From Stropharia rugosoannulata (Eukaryota > Basidiomycota > Agaricomycetes > Agaricales > Strophariaceae): a DNA stretch of 64,000 nt. The stretch is from NCBI GenBank assembly GCA_028532985.1, contig JANCIK010000006.1, forward strand, positions 2,976,001 through 3,040,000. The letters are read 5' to 3'. Every line of letters begins with the position of its first letter. The stretch's first letter is position 1. A program made the position numbers and the translations under genes. A model generated the notes under the pieces. It searched no databases and was not told where the DNA came from. It worked only from the letters and a program-made list of their open reading frames with translations. Positions 35,540 through 48,187 of this stretch are shown one piece after another.

Positions 35540-36995
35540 CTAAGGCTCGGAATCGGACATACGCCCAAGCCATATCTCTACTGGTGCCCCGCCAGCTCCC
35601 GCGCGCTCCGCAACCTTGTTGAATGTAATTCCCAGAGCTGACATCATCGCCCAGAATGTGCGCTCACTTGGGTCGCGTTCTTTGAACCCTAGCAAGATCG
35701 CGGGCCGCTTGGTTCCAAGGCGCGCGAGCTTGGCGAGCGTGCGCGCCAACGAAGGAAAGGAAGCGACGTTGTATGCCACATCGGCCATGCTAATGCGCAC
35801 ATGTGCGGTGAGTAAAGGCGAGATTAGGAGCTTTATATTGCGTACAAGATAGCGTCGAACCCGCCCAGAGATATGATTTCTTCTGGGAGATCGTCGTCGT
35901 CCCAGTCAAGGACCATCGCTTCGGGACTCCCTGATGGGTAGTAACCAACATTGGCGGCGATGTTTTGCTCGAGCAGGGGGATGGCAGAGGCTTTCAAAAT
36001 TAAAGTCAAGCAATGTACGTATGCATATATGCTGTATAACTTACAAACGTCCGTAGAAAGAATCCTATCATTTGCCACACCTTCTTTTGGAGATCGAGAG
36101 CGTAGAACTGATAGTGCAATAGAGAGCATTCCTATGCCGGCGCCTAAATGCAGTGAAGGAGATTAATTTTGAAAATGGGTAGAAGTCACCCATGACCGAC
36201 CTAAATCCACTATATTCCGTGGAGCATCTGCAAAAAGCGCCTCGCGTAGACTGTCCTTCCCCGGGTTACGCCCAAGCTCTCCAGGGTTCTCGTATAGATG
36301 TACGAGCCATGAGCTGAGTCCAATCCCACTATCCCAGATTTTCTGCGTGCTATACCTCGTCAGAAATACGTAAAGAAAATGCGACGCATGGAAAATATAA
36401 AAAAGAAAAAGACACGCGCGCCGGCACTCACCTTGTCGAGATCGAATGAAGTACTCTCTGTAAAGCTGAGCGGAGCCAAGATTCGTTGGCCTTTCCCCTC
36501 GTCCGAGTCAGAGTGGCACGGTACCAGAAACGCGCGCGCAATCATCTCCTGCTTTGCTGCGCCCTTCGATCCACGCCCGATAAACGCGACTGGATGCGAC
36601 ATGACGGGGAGCGGCGACTGTCCCAGGTTCATTGCACCCAAGTCTATATGTGCTCCAGCGCCTGCGGCACTACTGCTGCTCGCCGGCTGCCCAGTAATGA
36701 TAAGTCGCCAGTACTGGCCCTCGCGCACGCCATTCGGCACGGGCACATCAATCGCCTTGTAAGCAGTTGCCGGGCGGAGCGTCGTGAATTTTTGAGGGCG
36801 AGTCGAGAGGGCAGGGCTGCCCGGTTTTGTATTCCGAGGAATTGGGGAGTGCAGGAGCCAGGAAAAATACAGATCTTGCGGCTCGCTGTATGTCTCTGTG
36901 CGGAGATCGTTGGAGATTTGCGGCGTAATAGAGATAGTGCCGTATGGCCCAGCCTGGACGGGTGGAGGCCGCAGGAAGGATATGTAGAAGAACAT
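35540..36995 (-). CDS. METTL21-family protein lysine methyltransferase
   Basis: A long N-terminal region (about 190 residues from MFFYISFLRPPPVQAGPYGT) precedes a class I S-adenosylmethionine domain: KIWDSGIGLSSWLVHLY, then motif I IVDLGAGIGMLSIALSVL, then a stretch with ASAIPLLEQNIAANVGYYPS and an acidic LDWDDDDLPEE. It ends with ILLGFKERDPSERTFW and IWLGRM. The 'W(D/E)xx..L..(Y/L)' opener, LGxGxG and a late 'KERxxxE(R/T)xFW' segment are typical of METTL21/EFM-type enzymes, which methylate lysines of cytosolic chaperones, elongation factors or ribosomal proteins. Target unknown. It is divergent from the second methyltransferase at 37176, with start codons about 180 bp apart. The start at 36995 is the first in-frame ATG. 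Confidence 0.75.
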
Positions 36996-37175
36996 TCGTA
37001 GTGGTTGATGTGGCGAACTTTGAAATGCTCAAGGCTGCTGCACGGAGGCGGCGCGTGAAAATTGGACGTGACGAGCAGGTGATTTGGCGATCGCTTGATC
37101 CCGCTCTCCCAAAGCAAGTAATTTCTTCCTTTCTTATACTTTCTTTAGTACCGTTTATAATGCAGTAGTGTCCCA

Positions 37176-38292
37176 ATGAATAGCAAAGGACCTGTTATAT
37201 TCTCAGACGACTTTGATCTCGTAACTGATGCGGATGAGGAGGTGCTTCCTGTCTACGTCTACCATTTTGCATTTGCTAACGTGCGGCAGTTAGATCTTCG
37301 TCCTGTACTCGGAGCTGCAGCGCGCCGATGGGACTGATAATAGCCAAGGATTTCGTGGTCTAGGCTACGTTGACTCGCACTCGGATACCATTGAAGTCAA
37401 GTTCACTATTAAGAATGTGCCACAGCCTACACCATCCGTTGCGACGGGCGCGTCAAGGAGGCGCAACGCGAAACCCAGGAAACCAGAAGACAAAGTCATT
37501 GAGATAGAACTGATGCAAGACAAGACGGCATTACATAGTAGGAAGGGCGACACGGGTAGTGTTGTCTGGAGAGCTAGGTTCGCCGCTGCTCATCACATTT
37601 CTTGACGAAGCTCATCGACGTGATTGCAGCATAGATTTTGCCCAGATAGTTCTCCAGCAAATCTATTATCCCACAGAATCAACTCTGTTTGATTCTGAAA
37701 TACTCCAGGCATGCCATGTCCTTGAACTGGGGTATGTTATGCTTAAGTAAACGCATATTTTTTAATGACATTCACACGAACTCTGCCTAGGGCTGGTACT
37801 GGTCTATTGGCTGTGGCACTCTCACCTCTTGTCCGGCAGTATACAGCGACGGATATTGGTCCACTCATTCCCCTCATAAAGAAGAATGTGTTACATAACT
37901 TCCCAGAGCACTCGCGGAGTCAATTTCAAGACTCGGTGAAGGGACGCAATATCCTTGTTGAAGAACTCGATTGGATAAACGTCGAGTCTGCACCCTTGTC
38001 TCAGAGGACAAAAATATATGACGCCGCCAAGTGCCCAGTCGATCTGCTGCTTGTTGTCGACTGTCTGTATCACCCTTCGCTGATCCCCCCGTTCTTGACC
38101 ACTGTCGATCATCTAGCGACATCTGGTCGGACGGCAGTCTTAATTGTCTCGGAACTGCGTGCGGAGGACGTTATGAGGGACTTTATTAGCGCCTGGCTGG
38201 AGATGACTGGATGGAACATTTGGCGCATCCCAAATGGAGATCTTGGAAAGAACTATGTGATATGGCTGGGTTGGAAAACTGTCGTGGTTTAG
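37176..38292 (+). CDS. RKM5-like lysine methyltransferase, 320 aa, four exons
   Basis: The exons are 37176-37250, 37294-37577, 37630-37731 and 37791-38292, totalling 321 codons. The N-terminal part is strand-rich (IFVLYSELQRADGT, DTIEVKFTIK) with a basic linker (RRRNAKPRKPEDK). The SAM domain then runs VIEIELMQDKTALHSRKGDT, VVWRASIDFAQIVLQQIYYP, motif I VLELGAGTGLLAVALSPLV, post-I TATDIGPLIPLIKKNV, a VDCLYHPSLIPPFL block in the place of the substrate-binding (D/N)xxY motif, and C-terminal KNYVIWLGWKT. This arrangement fits fungal ribosomal-lysine methyltransferase 5 and METTL21D relatives. The exact substrate is not settled by sequence. Confidence 0.78.
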
Positions 38293-38666
38293 TGCGATTT
38301 TGTGCTATATCACAATCAATAGTATTTCCACCTAAAGTGTATGATAACAAGCACTGATCAGGTAGTACAGCAGATACGTGATTGATGCAGGGCTTCTAGT
38401 CTGTCTGCAAAATTATATTAGCACAACTGATACATATCATTCCAGAATGAAAGGAGATTTTTGTGTCAGCATCCACTAAAGCAAAGAGCGGGGGCAGTAC
38501 AAGGGCAATAAGTAGCAAATTCTGGCGCCTGTAGTAGCGAGCAGACATGTCACGTGCTGCGGACATAACTACCGTAAATGTCAAACCGGGGTTGCCCCCT
38601 CTCCTCCTCACCCTAACCAATCTCCCCTAATTATTCCCTTCTCTCCCCCACCTCCACAGGCCAGCG
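38293..38666. other. intergenic, 5' region of the RhoGAP gene
   Basis: Bases 38585-38665 are CT-rich on the + strand (CCCCTCTCCTCCTCACCC and similar), as often seen just upstream of fungal start codons. Nothing else. Confidence 0.4.
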
Positions 38667-41406
38667 ATGGCCGAGGACGAACGCACATCCTCCACCGCTG
38701 TGGACAGCAGTGACAACTCGGATCGCCTCAGCCACAACGCCGCAGCACCTGCTTACGGTCGCCCGTCCTTCCACTCACTCGACTCCGTCGACGAGACTTC
38801 CTCATCCGGAGCCCACCTATCCTCCACTTCTCCCCAGCCTCGCTCAAGCACTGACTCCCACCCTTATGCTCCCGCGGGCGACCGGTGGCGCGACACGGGC
38901 GATCGCCGGGACACGTTATCGACCATACATAGCGGCGCGCCAAGCCTCATCGAGCCAACATTCGACGAAAATGTGCTAAGGGCGCTATGCGAGCTGGATG
39001 TATGTCCACACCTCTCTTTTCCAACATAAATGCGGGCGATGTGCGACTCGAGCGACTGTTGCCTGTGCACTGACCTACTCGTCTTTCAGTGCGGTGTGCC
39101 GCTCTTGCTCGACCGAATAAAGCAGGGCATAGTTTCATGTAGGGTTAGTAAAGTGCAGACGAGCTGACGCACGATGTTGCTGACAATCATACACCGTCCA
39201 GGAGGCATCTGTATTTTTCAAGAAGCGTGCGATGATTGAGGAAGAGTATGGTAAGACGCTGCACAAATTGGCACGGTCGACGGCAGACGTCTATGCTCTA
39301 AACGACGGGAAGGCTGGGTGCGTTTAGTATATGCTAACATACCAATTGAATGTTTATGTATAACTGCAGTACTTTCGTGTCGGCATGGCAGTCTTCGATG
39401 AAGATTCACGAAGCAATGGCAGACAACCGCATACGCTTCGCACAGCGGCTAAACGAGATGAGCGAGGAACTCAGCACGCTGGTAAAAGAGGTGGACAAGA
39501 ATAGGAAGCAGGTATGTCCGCTTTTCTATCTTTAGTTTTGCAATTAGCTTGACATGCCTGTTGAACTTTATTGCAGACTAAGGACCTGGCTACACGATAT
39601 GAGCGAGCGCTACAGGAGTCAGAGGGTATTACGGACAAGTGCAAGAACCGATTAGATTTCACCTCTGAGGAGTTGGAGCGGGTACTTCTTCAGAAAGAGG
39701 GCGAATCTTTCAAGGACAATGGGATGGCGAATAGGCCAGGAGGAGGTGCGGGCGGCAAGCGGGCTATTGGCAAAGCCGTCGCTAAAGGCGGTTTGCTGCT
39801 TAAGGGAAAGAATCCCGGAAATGTGAGTTAACAACGTCCCCCGAGGGAACACTTCTAACATTTTCTAGATTCAACGGCAAGAAGATGACATTCGCCAACG
39901 ACTGTCAACTGCGTCTGATCAGTACCGAAAGGCTGTTACCGAGACACAAGGAATGCGTCAGGAATATTTCAACTTCCAACTACCTCGAATTCTGCGTGTA
40001 GGCGCCATTTTGTGTTCCTGATTTGCTCGCTTCTTAATTATGTTCACTTCTATTACAGGCTCTTAAAGAATGCGCCGACGAAGTGGACCTTGGAACTCAG
40101 TACCATCTTACACGATATGCTTTCTTATTCGAGAGTATTGTTCTAAGTGACGGTTCAACACTAGTACCGCCAGGTGATGATGGTATGTATTTCCCAACAT
40201 GACCTCGAAAAATCTTGTCTGATATAGCTCCTCATAGGGCTCGGCCTGAAAGCAGCAATAGAAACGATTGACAACCGTGGCGACTTTAAGACATACATGC
40301 AGAACTACGCATTTGCACGAGGTAGTGCTCCACCGCGAGGACCACGTAGAGAGGGACCATCCGACGAAGGCTTCGTAAGTTCTGATTATTCGTACAAATT
40401 CCCGAGGCAGAGCTTGATTGCTTGCATCATCAGCTACCACCGTTACCGGCATTTAATGAGAAGACGCACAGTGCCGTGTCCCCAATAAGTAGTAACGGCC
40501 ATAATGGTATCCAAGACAAAGGCCGGCTGACGTTTGGAGTCGACCTGGCTGAGCAGATGATAAGAGACAATGTGGAGATACCGCCGATTATGAGCAAGTG
40601 CTGCGAAGCGATCGAAAAATACGGTATCAAAAATCAAGGTATCTACCGGGTCAGCGGGACAACGAGCAAGGTTGCAAAACTGAGGATGCTGTTGGAGAAA
40701 GGTACTTCCCGCTTTTGTCATATGTGTCCCAGGTCTAACACGGTTGATTCGGTGCTTTTTGCTCTTTGTTGCAACTCTATTTTCAAATATAGATTTGGAC
40801 GCGGTCGATCTCGATGCTCCAGAATGGGCGGGTGATATAAATAATGTCGCGAGCGTTCTGAAGATGTGGCTGCGCGAGCTGCCGGACCCGCTGTTGACGA
40901 ACTCGCTGCATCAAGGCTTCATCGATGCCGCCAGTGCGTACTTCCCACTTCCTGGCTTATGCTCACTGGGAATGCTGACACACTTCTCTTCCAAGAAATC
41001 GAGAATGACCGTCTGCGGCATATCCGGCTGCATGAACGCGTCAACGAGCTTCCTGATCCCAATTATGCGACGCTGAAGTACTTCCTGGGTCACCTGCATC
41101 GGTAATGCATGATACCGGCCGCGGCGCACACACGGGCTGACGCACTTTCCAGGATAAACCAGCACGCGGGAGAAAACTCCATGTCGATGCAGAACCTTGC
41201 GATTGTGTTTGGGCCGACACTGTTTGGCCTGCACGCGTCCACGAACGGGCAGGGGGGCGTCATGGCAGACGCCTCTTTCCAGAACATGGTGCGTGCAAAT
41301 GCGCCACTCCGAGCTTTCTCCTTCGTGCTAATGTCCCGTTGAATTGCAGGCGATCGAAACGATCCTCAACCACTATACCGATATCTTTATTGACGAACCA
41401 GAGTGA
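38667..41406 (+). CDS. F-BAR and RhoGAP domain protein (RGD1-like)
   Basis: The gene has about a dozen exons beginning MAEDERTSSTAVDSS. A disordered N-terminus (about 95 residues, Ser/Asp-rich) leads into an FCH/F-BAR helix bundle: CGVPLLLDRIKQGIVSCREA, FFKKRAMIEEEYGKTLHKLA, FAQRLNEMSEELSTLVKEVD, then a Gly-rich stretch with KAVAKGG. The RhoGAP domain is at the C-terminus: FGVDLAEQMIRDN, IPPIMSKCCEAIEKYGI, the arginine finger in QGIYRVSG, VLKMWLRELPDPLLT, ATLKYFLGHLHR and NLAIVFGPTLFG. In yeast, Rgd1 stimulates Rho3/Rho4 GTP hydrolysis and binds phosphoinositides in polarised growth and stress response. The last exon ends IETILNHYTDIFIDEPE. All key RhoGAP residues appear intact. Confidence 0.9.
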
Positions 41407-42348
41407 TCCTCTGATAGTATACCCACACGAAACCCGCTACTGTGGCCGTCGTCGCCCCGTACCGCGCTTACACGCGCGTGCGCCGCGCGGCCAGGACGCT
41501 TTCGCACTACTCTACTACCCAATTACTAGCCCCGCCAGTTACCCCGTCGCCGCCGTCGCTGTGTCCCGTGTCTGACCTCGTGCCGCTGCTGCTATTGTGC
41601 TGAAACACCACGATATGTATTTGCTATTTCAATGTGTATAAACAGACCCGACCCTCTCCACACCGCTCACTCTGGACGTTCTTGTTCCGTTCCGTTTTTC
41701 CGTCCTTTTTATTTAATAGTCGGCCGAAGGAGGAGGGCGCGAATCCGTAAGCAAGGCCAGGCTGCCTGCGCTGTGTACTTACGCTATGTCATGTAGGTCT
41801 GTTGGTTTTGTGGCTTCTTGATATGATGATTGCATTGGATCATGGATTGATGGACATGGCAAACGTAAATAGAGGATACAGAAAGCTATGGAATACAGAC
41901 GAAACCGAAATATGGAGCGTCACTGGGGTTGAATGGGCGGTGATTATACATACATACGAATAGCATGGCGTGACACAATACAATCGGACAGGCTTGCAGA
42001 AGGAGGAGGAAGTCGGGCAAATGCGCGGGTATATGTGCGGAAATATGGATGTTTGCGTGTGCGTGTGCGAGTAAGAAGCTAAAGATTGAATTCGAATTGA
42101 AATAGGCGTGTAATGGACCTTGACTGAACGAATTGGCGTGCGTGCGAGGCGTGAAGAAGGGGATCTGGCGGGAGGTTGATTGAATGGGCTGAGAACGGCG
42201 GGAATACCTGGACACTGCGCGCGTGCGTGGTTCGCCTCCGTGCCTGGCTGCGTCATGTACATGCTCATGCTCACGCGCATGTGGTAGTGGGACTCAAGGG
42301 CGTTCCTCGGACCCTCGTTCTCTACCCTCTGCCCAGCAGTGCCTGACC
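41407..42348. other. convergent intergenic region, no gene recognised
   Basis: Both neighbours end here. ORFs at 41840-42352 (-) and 42223-42549 (+) are biased in composition and lack motifs. A GTGCGTGTGCG-type purine-pyrimidine run is visible at 42050-42070. There may be 3' untranslated sequence of both genes. Confidence 0.4.
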
Positions 42349-43559
42349 TCATTCATTTCCCAGTGCGTGCGGATGAGATTGCGCCGCGAGGACCCACTCT
42401 CCCCCACCCGCGTCGGGGTCGAGCACCCACTCGGTGCCAGAGGGAAAGACGACGCGACGCAGGGACGGGCAGGCGCGCGCCCATTCCGTACAGAGCGCGA
42501 GCTCCTCGACAGGCGCGGCACGGCCTACGCCGTCTACTCCCGTCGGTGAGAGGTCGAGGAAGGAGAGCTGCGTAAAGGCACATAGAACCGAGGAGAGCCC
42601 TGCGAGGAGGCGCTGTGCGTACATGAAATAAAAGAGGGTAACCAAGAAAACAAAATATAACTCACAATGCCTGTGAAAGAATAATGCAGCGTATGTCTGA
42701 GCGCAAGACGTACACGGAGCGCTTCCAGCGATGGTAGGTGCGTAGATACGTTGCGAAGCAGTACTGGGCGCGCGCTCATGGCGCTCAAATCAAGTGTGCG
42801 TAACTCGCCAAGGGTGGCCGCGATTCGGGGCAAATTCTCCCTCGTCACTGCATCGTCGTCGCCCACGAGCGCGAGATAGCGTACGGGCCGCCCAGGCAGC
42901 AGAGCCGCGGCTGCGTCTGCGCTCCCCCGGAATAAGCTCAGGAGCGGCAGCGCGCCAGCCGGTATACCCCCAGGCGGTGCCGCATGTAGATCCCCTAGGC
43001 GCAGACTGCGCACGGATGGGTGTCGAATGAGGAAAGCAGCCAGCGCCGGCGTGTACGGCGCGCTTTGGCCCTTGGCCGACGTGTCGGCGCCCAACGTGAG
43101 CGCCCGCAGATGGAGGAAGCGGCACCCACGCAGTGCACGCTCTGTCGCATGCAGCGGGGGCAAATGTGGAGGGCCTGGCACTAGGTTTGCAGGTCCGAGA
43201 AAAAGATCCAGAGCATCGAGTAAAGGTAACGTTCGCAATGCCGCCGCGAGTACATCGCATGCGCTACACAAGTATGGAGAAGATGTGTCGTTCGATGTCG
43301 ACGACGCAGCTGACCAACGAATATGCACGCGCCTGGCGATATCTGCAAGGTAAGGCCGCCGTCTCACAGCTTCACACCATGTAAGCGTACGGAATGGCAG
43401 GGGTGAATTAGGGCCCAGGACGTCGACAATGCTCACAACGGCGTAGAGCACGCGTTCTGCTACAGCATTGAAACGACTCGAAACCTGCGCACACTGGACG
43501 AGGGCGTTGGGAGGGAGTTCAAGAAAAATTGCTGCGAGAGTTTCGTTCGGGAGCGCCAT
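42349..43559 (-). CDS. F-box protein
   Basis: The N-terminus MALPNETLAAIFLELPPNALVQCAQVSSRFNAVAERVLYA is a standard F-box: LP.E.L..IF..L....L..C..VS..F. An F-box recruits Skp1 for an SCF ubiquitin ligase. The remaining about 340 residues form leucine-rich, irregular repeats (LHLRALTLGAD, VRSLRLGDLHA, LRTLDLSAM, LEALRVRLAL, LSFLDLSPTG), as in the large Agaricomycete F-box/LRR-like families. An intron near 42660-42605 joins the last exon (LLAGLSSVLCAFTQ..., ending LGNE at 42349). Substrate unknown. GC-rich third positions agree with an expressed gene. Confidence 0.82.
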
Positions 43560-43775
43560 GAGGTTTATTTACAGATAAGAGAGAGGACGAAGAAGGCAGC
43601 CCGCGTGGGGACAAGCCTATATCGGACGGCGAATTCCCGGGGAAACAACTTGTCGGGCATATTGTCGGTCGACACATTGTTGGCTTACTCTCACAATTCA
43701 GATGTCAGATAAAAATGAAATAAATAGTAAAAAATACAGTAGAGGTACAATGCAATATAATCCACACAAAAATCT

Positions 43776-45009
<1,234 letters not shown>

Positions 45010-46441
45010 AGGGTGTTTAATTTTTGGTTTATAGGCTCTGCTCTTTTCTTATACTCTGCACTATTATTGTACTTGTATTCTATGTACTTCCATTCCGTCC
45101 CACTAGTTATGATGTATGCAATATGAATAGGTTAATCATCACTTGTGCCACGCTGCGTGATATTATTGTGATCGTCATATGTTTTGTCACGGGAAAAAAT
45201 AAGTCATCCATCGATCATGCATAGAAAATTATTTGCCAGTGGCCGTGGATGGCTAGACTTGTAAATTCCCGCAGTCTAGCGGCAGGTATACGCGGCTCTA
45301 CATAGCGACTTTTTTCTACAAAAACCCAATTAAGACAGTCACGACGCCGTATGGCCAGAGAAGGGAGACTCTTGGGAAATTCGTACCGTTTTGCTTGAAG
45401 TGCATGGTCAAATCTGCGCCATTTCGCTCCGCCGGGTCGTTAGTGGCACTTGTATATGGAGTGTTTTTCGCCAGCTTTCGGGGCCCCCTATTCAACCTCA
45501 ATTATATATTTTTCCATTTCCGACAGTCTACAGAGGGAGACTCTGGAAGCGATGGCTTTGAAGCTGCTAATTCGTTGAGTTGTCAATTAGCGCTCGTGTC
45601 TCCGGAGTTCGAAAAGTTAGTATTCCCCTTTTGGTAATAAGCCGGTGCCAAACAACTGGTCTGGGCCACAAGGTCTCCAACTGGTCTCTTTCATGTACTT
45701 CGAACATCAGCTACGCTCAGATTGGTTAGACAAGGGAACGGAACTCCTACCTAATAGCTGATGGCCAGCAGGCAGAAGATGAAGGTGCTCAGGATGCATC
45801 AATGACTCAACACATCCTCGGAAGGCATTATCCTGTAAGCTCAAGCTCAAGCTCAAGCTTATGTTCTGTCGAACACAAGCCTACGCAAGCATATCAAACA
45901 TTCTGGAAAGACAGTGAATATCGCTAACATCAAGTAACACTCGGCGTGTATGTGTTCACTTGTTATTACTCATTTATACGACATCCTTCTTGACACGTAG
46001 AGTTCTATAGAGTGCAGACTTGCTGTACATGCGTTTTGAAGACGAAGTCTACAGTATAACATTTTGTCAGTACCTGGCACCGCCTTCCCATATGGTTTGA
46101 AGCACAGGTCAACCACAATTTAACTTTAAAGGAGCAGCATTTCATGAGGCAGTGCGACAGTGCGGGAACTATCAAGCACCGATTCTCGCGCTGGCGGTGG
46201 CTGCCCTGAGTGACTCAACCTCAAGGGTATACAATTTGTGTAGAAGTCCGCGACAAGAACAGGAAAAAGGGTGAATATGCTTAGTTCTTATTAATGTGAT
46301 GTGCATCAGCTGCGCAACATACGTATCTCCTGTCAAGAGCATGACTATATAAATCCTGTAAAGTGTTCAGCGAAACGATAACAAACGAATATCTGATTGC
46401 CTCAACATACAGCATACTCATATTCCAACAATCCCCTCTCG
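45010..46441. other. H3 3' region, then intergenic
   Basis: Bases 45010-45190 are the H3 3' trailer. An AAGCTC run of about four copies is at 45837-45861. At 46163-46190 lies a block shared with the upstream region of paralog A. A TATATAAAT-type element at about 46347-46354 is about 90 bases before the paralog B start. Confidence 0.5.
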
Positions 46442-47216
46442 ATGGTCTCCCGCAAGAGGAAGCGGGAGTGGACGGCAGAAAAAGATCCGGACAGACTTAA
46501 TCAGCCTGGAAGCAAACGGTCCGCCATCTTCGAAATACTCAAGAATATCAATGTCGCAGAGCAAAATATCATAAACGCTTTGCGTGAGCAGGAAGCCCAT
46601 CCGCGTCTCGAACGGATCTTAGCGATGTCGAGTCAAGTGTGGGATGCGATCGACTCGCTCCGTGTTTCCGAGATTACCATACTGACGTCCTCGTTGCACA
46701 ACTATTATTTGTTGGTTCACTTCGTATCCCGCTATGGCACACGCTTACCGAAATTATATTTCAGGGTCTTATTGAACGCAAATGTACACGAAGATTTTGA
46801 GGATCGCGTATCTCAATGCACAGACGAGATCCAGGTATGACCCACCACTTAATAATATTAAGTATGGCTTTTTTAAGCTTAAACCCACAGGCAATTTCAA
46901 ACAGTTTTGCCGGTCATAATAAAGAGCAGAACAATAAATCTCTAAGTATGTTCGCATCTTCATAGTACAGCATTTTACTTGAACAATTGCCGCTCACACT
47001 GTGACCTTTCCTAGACATGTTTGAGAATGCAAGAAATATCATAGTCAACGGTGGTCACTTTACACAACAAGTTCAAAGTGACGTAGCCAGGGAGCAGCTA
47101 GTAAGTGCACGACAGTTTTTCCTATTCTGTGAATATTCTAATGTTGAGACCCTACTCTTGTATAGGACAAGATACTGTTTTGGCAACGCTCCCTTTTTGT
47201 TAGCGTTTTATTTTGA
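46442..47216 (+). CDS. paralog B of the 'GGxF-motif' family, 176 aa, five exons
   Basis: Exons 46442-46710, 46765-46834, 46891-46945, 47015-47100 and 47166-47216 total 177 codons. Shared landmarks with paralog A are a KRKRE start, ALREQE, RL.R...S..W.A.D.L, LTSSL.NY, LLNAN...DF.D.VSQCTD.I, then MF.NA.N....GG.FT. The intron phases are the same in both and exon 2 is 70 nt in both. The MFENARNIIVNGGHF segment resembles the glycine-rich strand block of basidiomycete NLR-like proteins. The sequence then ends after VAREQLDKILFWQRSLFVSVLF. No NTPase or kinase domain follows, so both paralogs are either complete short proteins or decayed N-termini of larger ones. The start at 46442 matches the A start. 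Function unknown. Confidence 0.7.
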
Positions 47217-48187
47217 TCTACAGGCCACGTCTCATGCTCGGAAGTATTCTCTGAAGTGAATTTGTTCGAATACTCACAGGATGCCCCTCCCCATCCCTGA
47301 GCTTTTCGATTATAACTACTACTTGAGGTGCTTTCGGCTATGCATGGATGTGCTCATGGAGTCTCAACTAAACGCTTCTGTTTTTCTCGGTTTTAATCAT
47401 TCAGAAACAACTATATGTATGCGCGCGCATTAACATTTCTTGATCTGCGGCTCTATTTGGACATATCTTTTGTACGTGTCCAGTTGAGATGCCGCATTAA
47501 TAAAGCCAGATGCAGTTACTCTATTTGACCAGAACTTGTAACAGCTTTGGTGGGAGGGTTATTTGACACCGTTTGCGTTTAAGCGCTATGTATAGATCTT
47601 AGCTTTTAGAATTTAGCTTTCTTTTGGCGAACGTTGGCTATGATGCATGTTACATATCAGCGAGCTGTCCTTTCAACATACATATAAGAACCCGGCTATA
47701 CTCAAAGTTTATCGGATTAATCTCTGTGGTCACCAATTGGTCACCAAATATTCAGTCGTACATGCAGCGAAATGCACTTGAGGAAGTAATAAAATGTTGC
47801 CAGTGGTAAAACGACAATTGAACTTGTATCATGAGTAGCAGCAATTTTTGGAATCATAAACAAAGTGACTGACAAGTATGTTAGACGTCATAAATGTAAT
47901 TAGGTACTGAGAAAGCTTATGATAAGATCCGCCTTAATTTCTCAAGACCATTCTCCAGGAGCCGCCTTAGCTGCTTGTAAGTGGCTGCAGTACTACTAAT
48001 TATGGCAACTTGTCACAGATCACATGCTCTTTGTGACTTACGCGTCGACGTGACTCAAAGCGTTCCTTGTCAAGCAACTACTCAGTGCTAAGTTTAGTTA
48101 CTTAGCCTATATGGACTTTCTCAACTCGACTTTCTCAGCTCTGTAATTGGTTTCATATTTCAAGGGATACCATCAAGTCAAAAAATT
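47217..48187. other. intergenic, nothing convincing
   Basis: Short ORFs only (for example 47624-47809). No repeats or motifs are recognised. The right part is the promoter of the Mus7-like gene. Confidence 0.4.

Noticed and set aside
41840..42352. A 170-codon minus-strand ORF between the RhoGAP and F-box genes
   Set aside because: His/Thr/Ser-rich composition from a CA-rich stretch and no motif; likely chance.
45837..45861. AAGCTC tandem as a CRISPR-like or satellite array
   Set aside because: Only about four 6-bp units, no spacers; it is an ordinary microsatellite.
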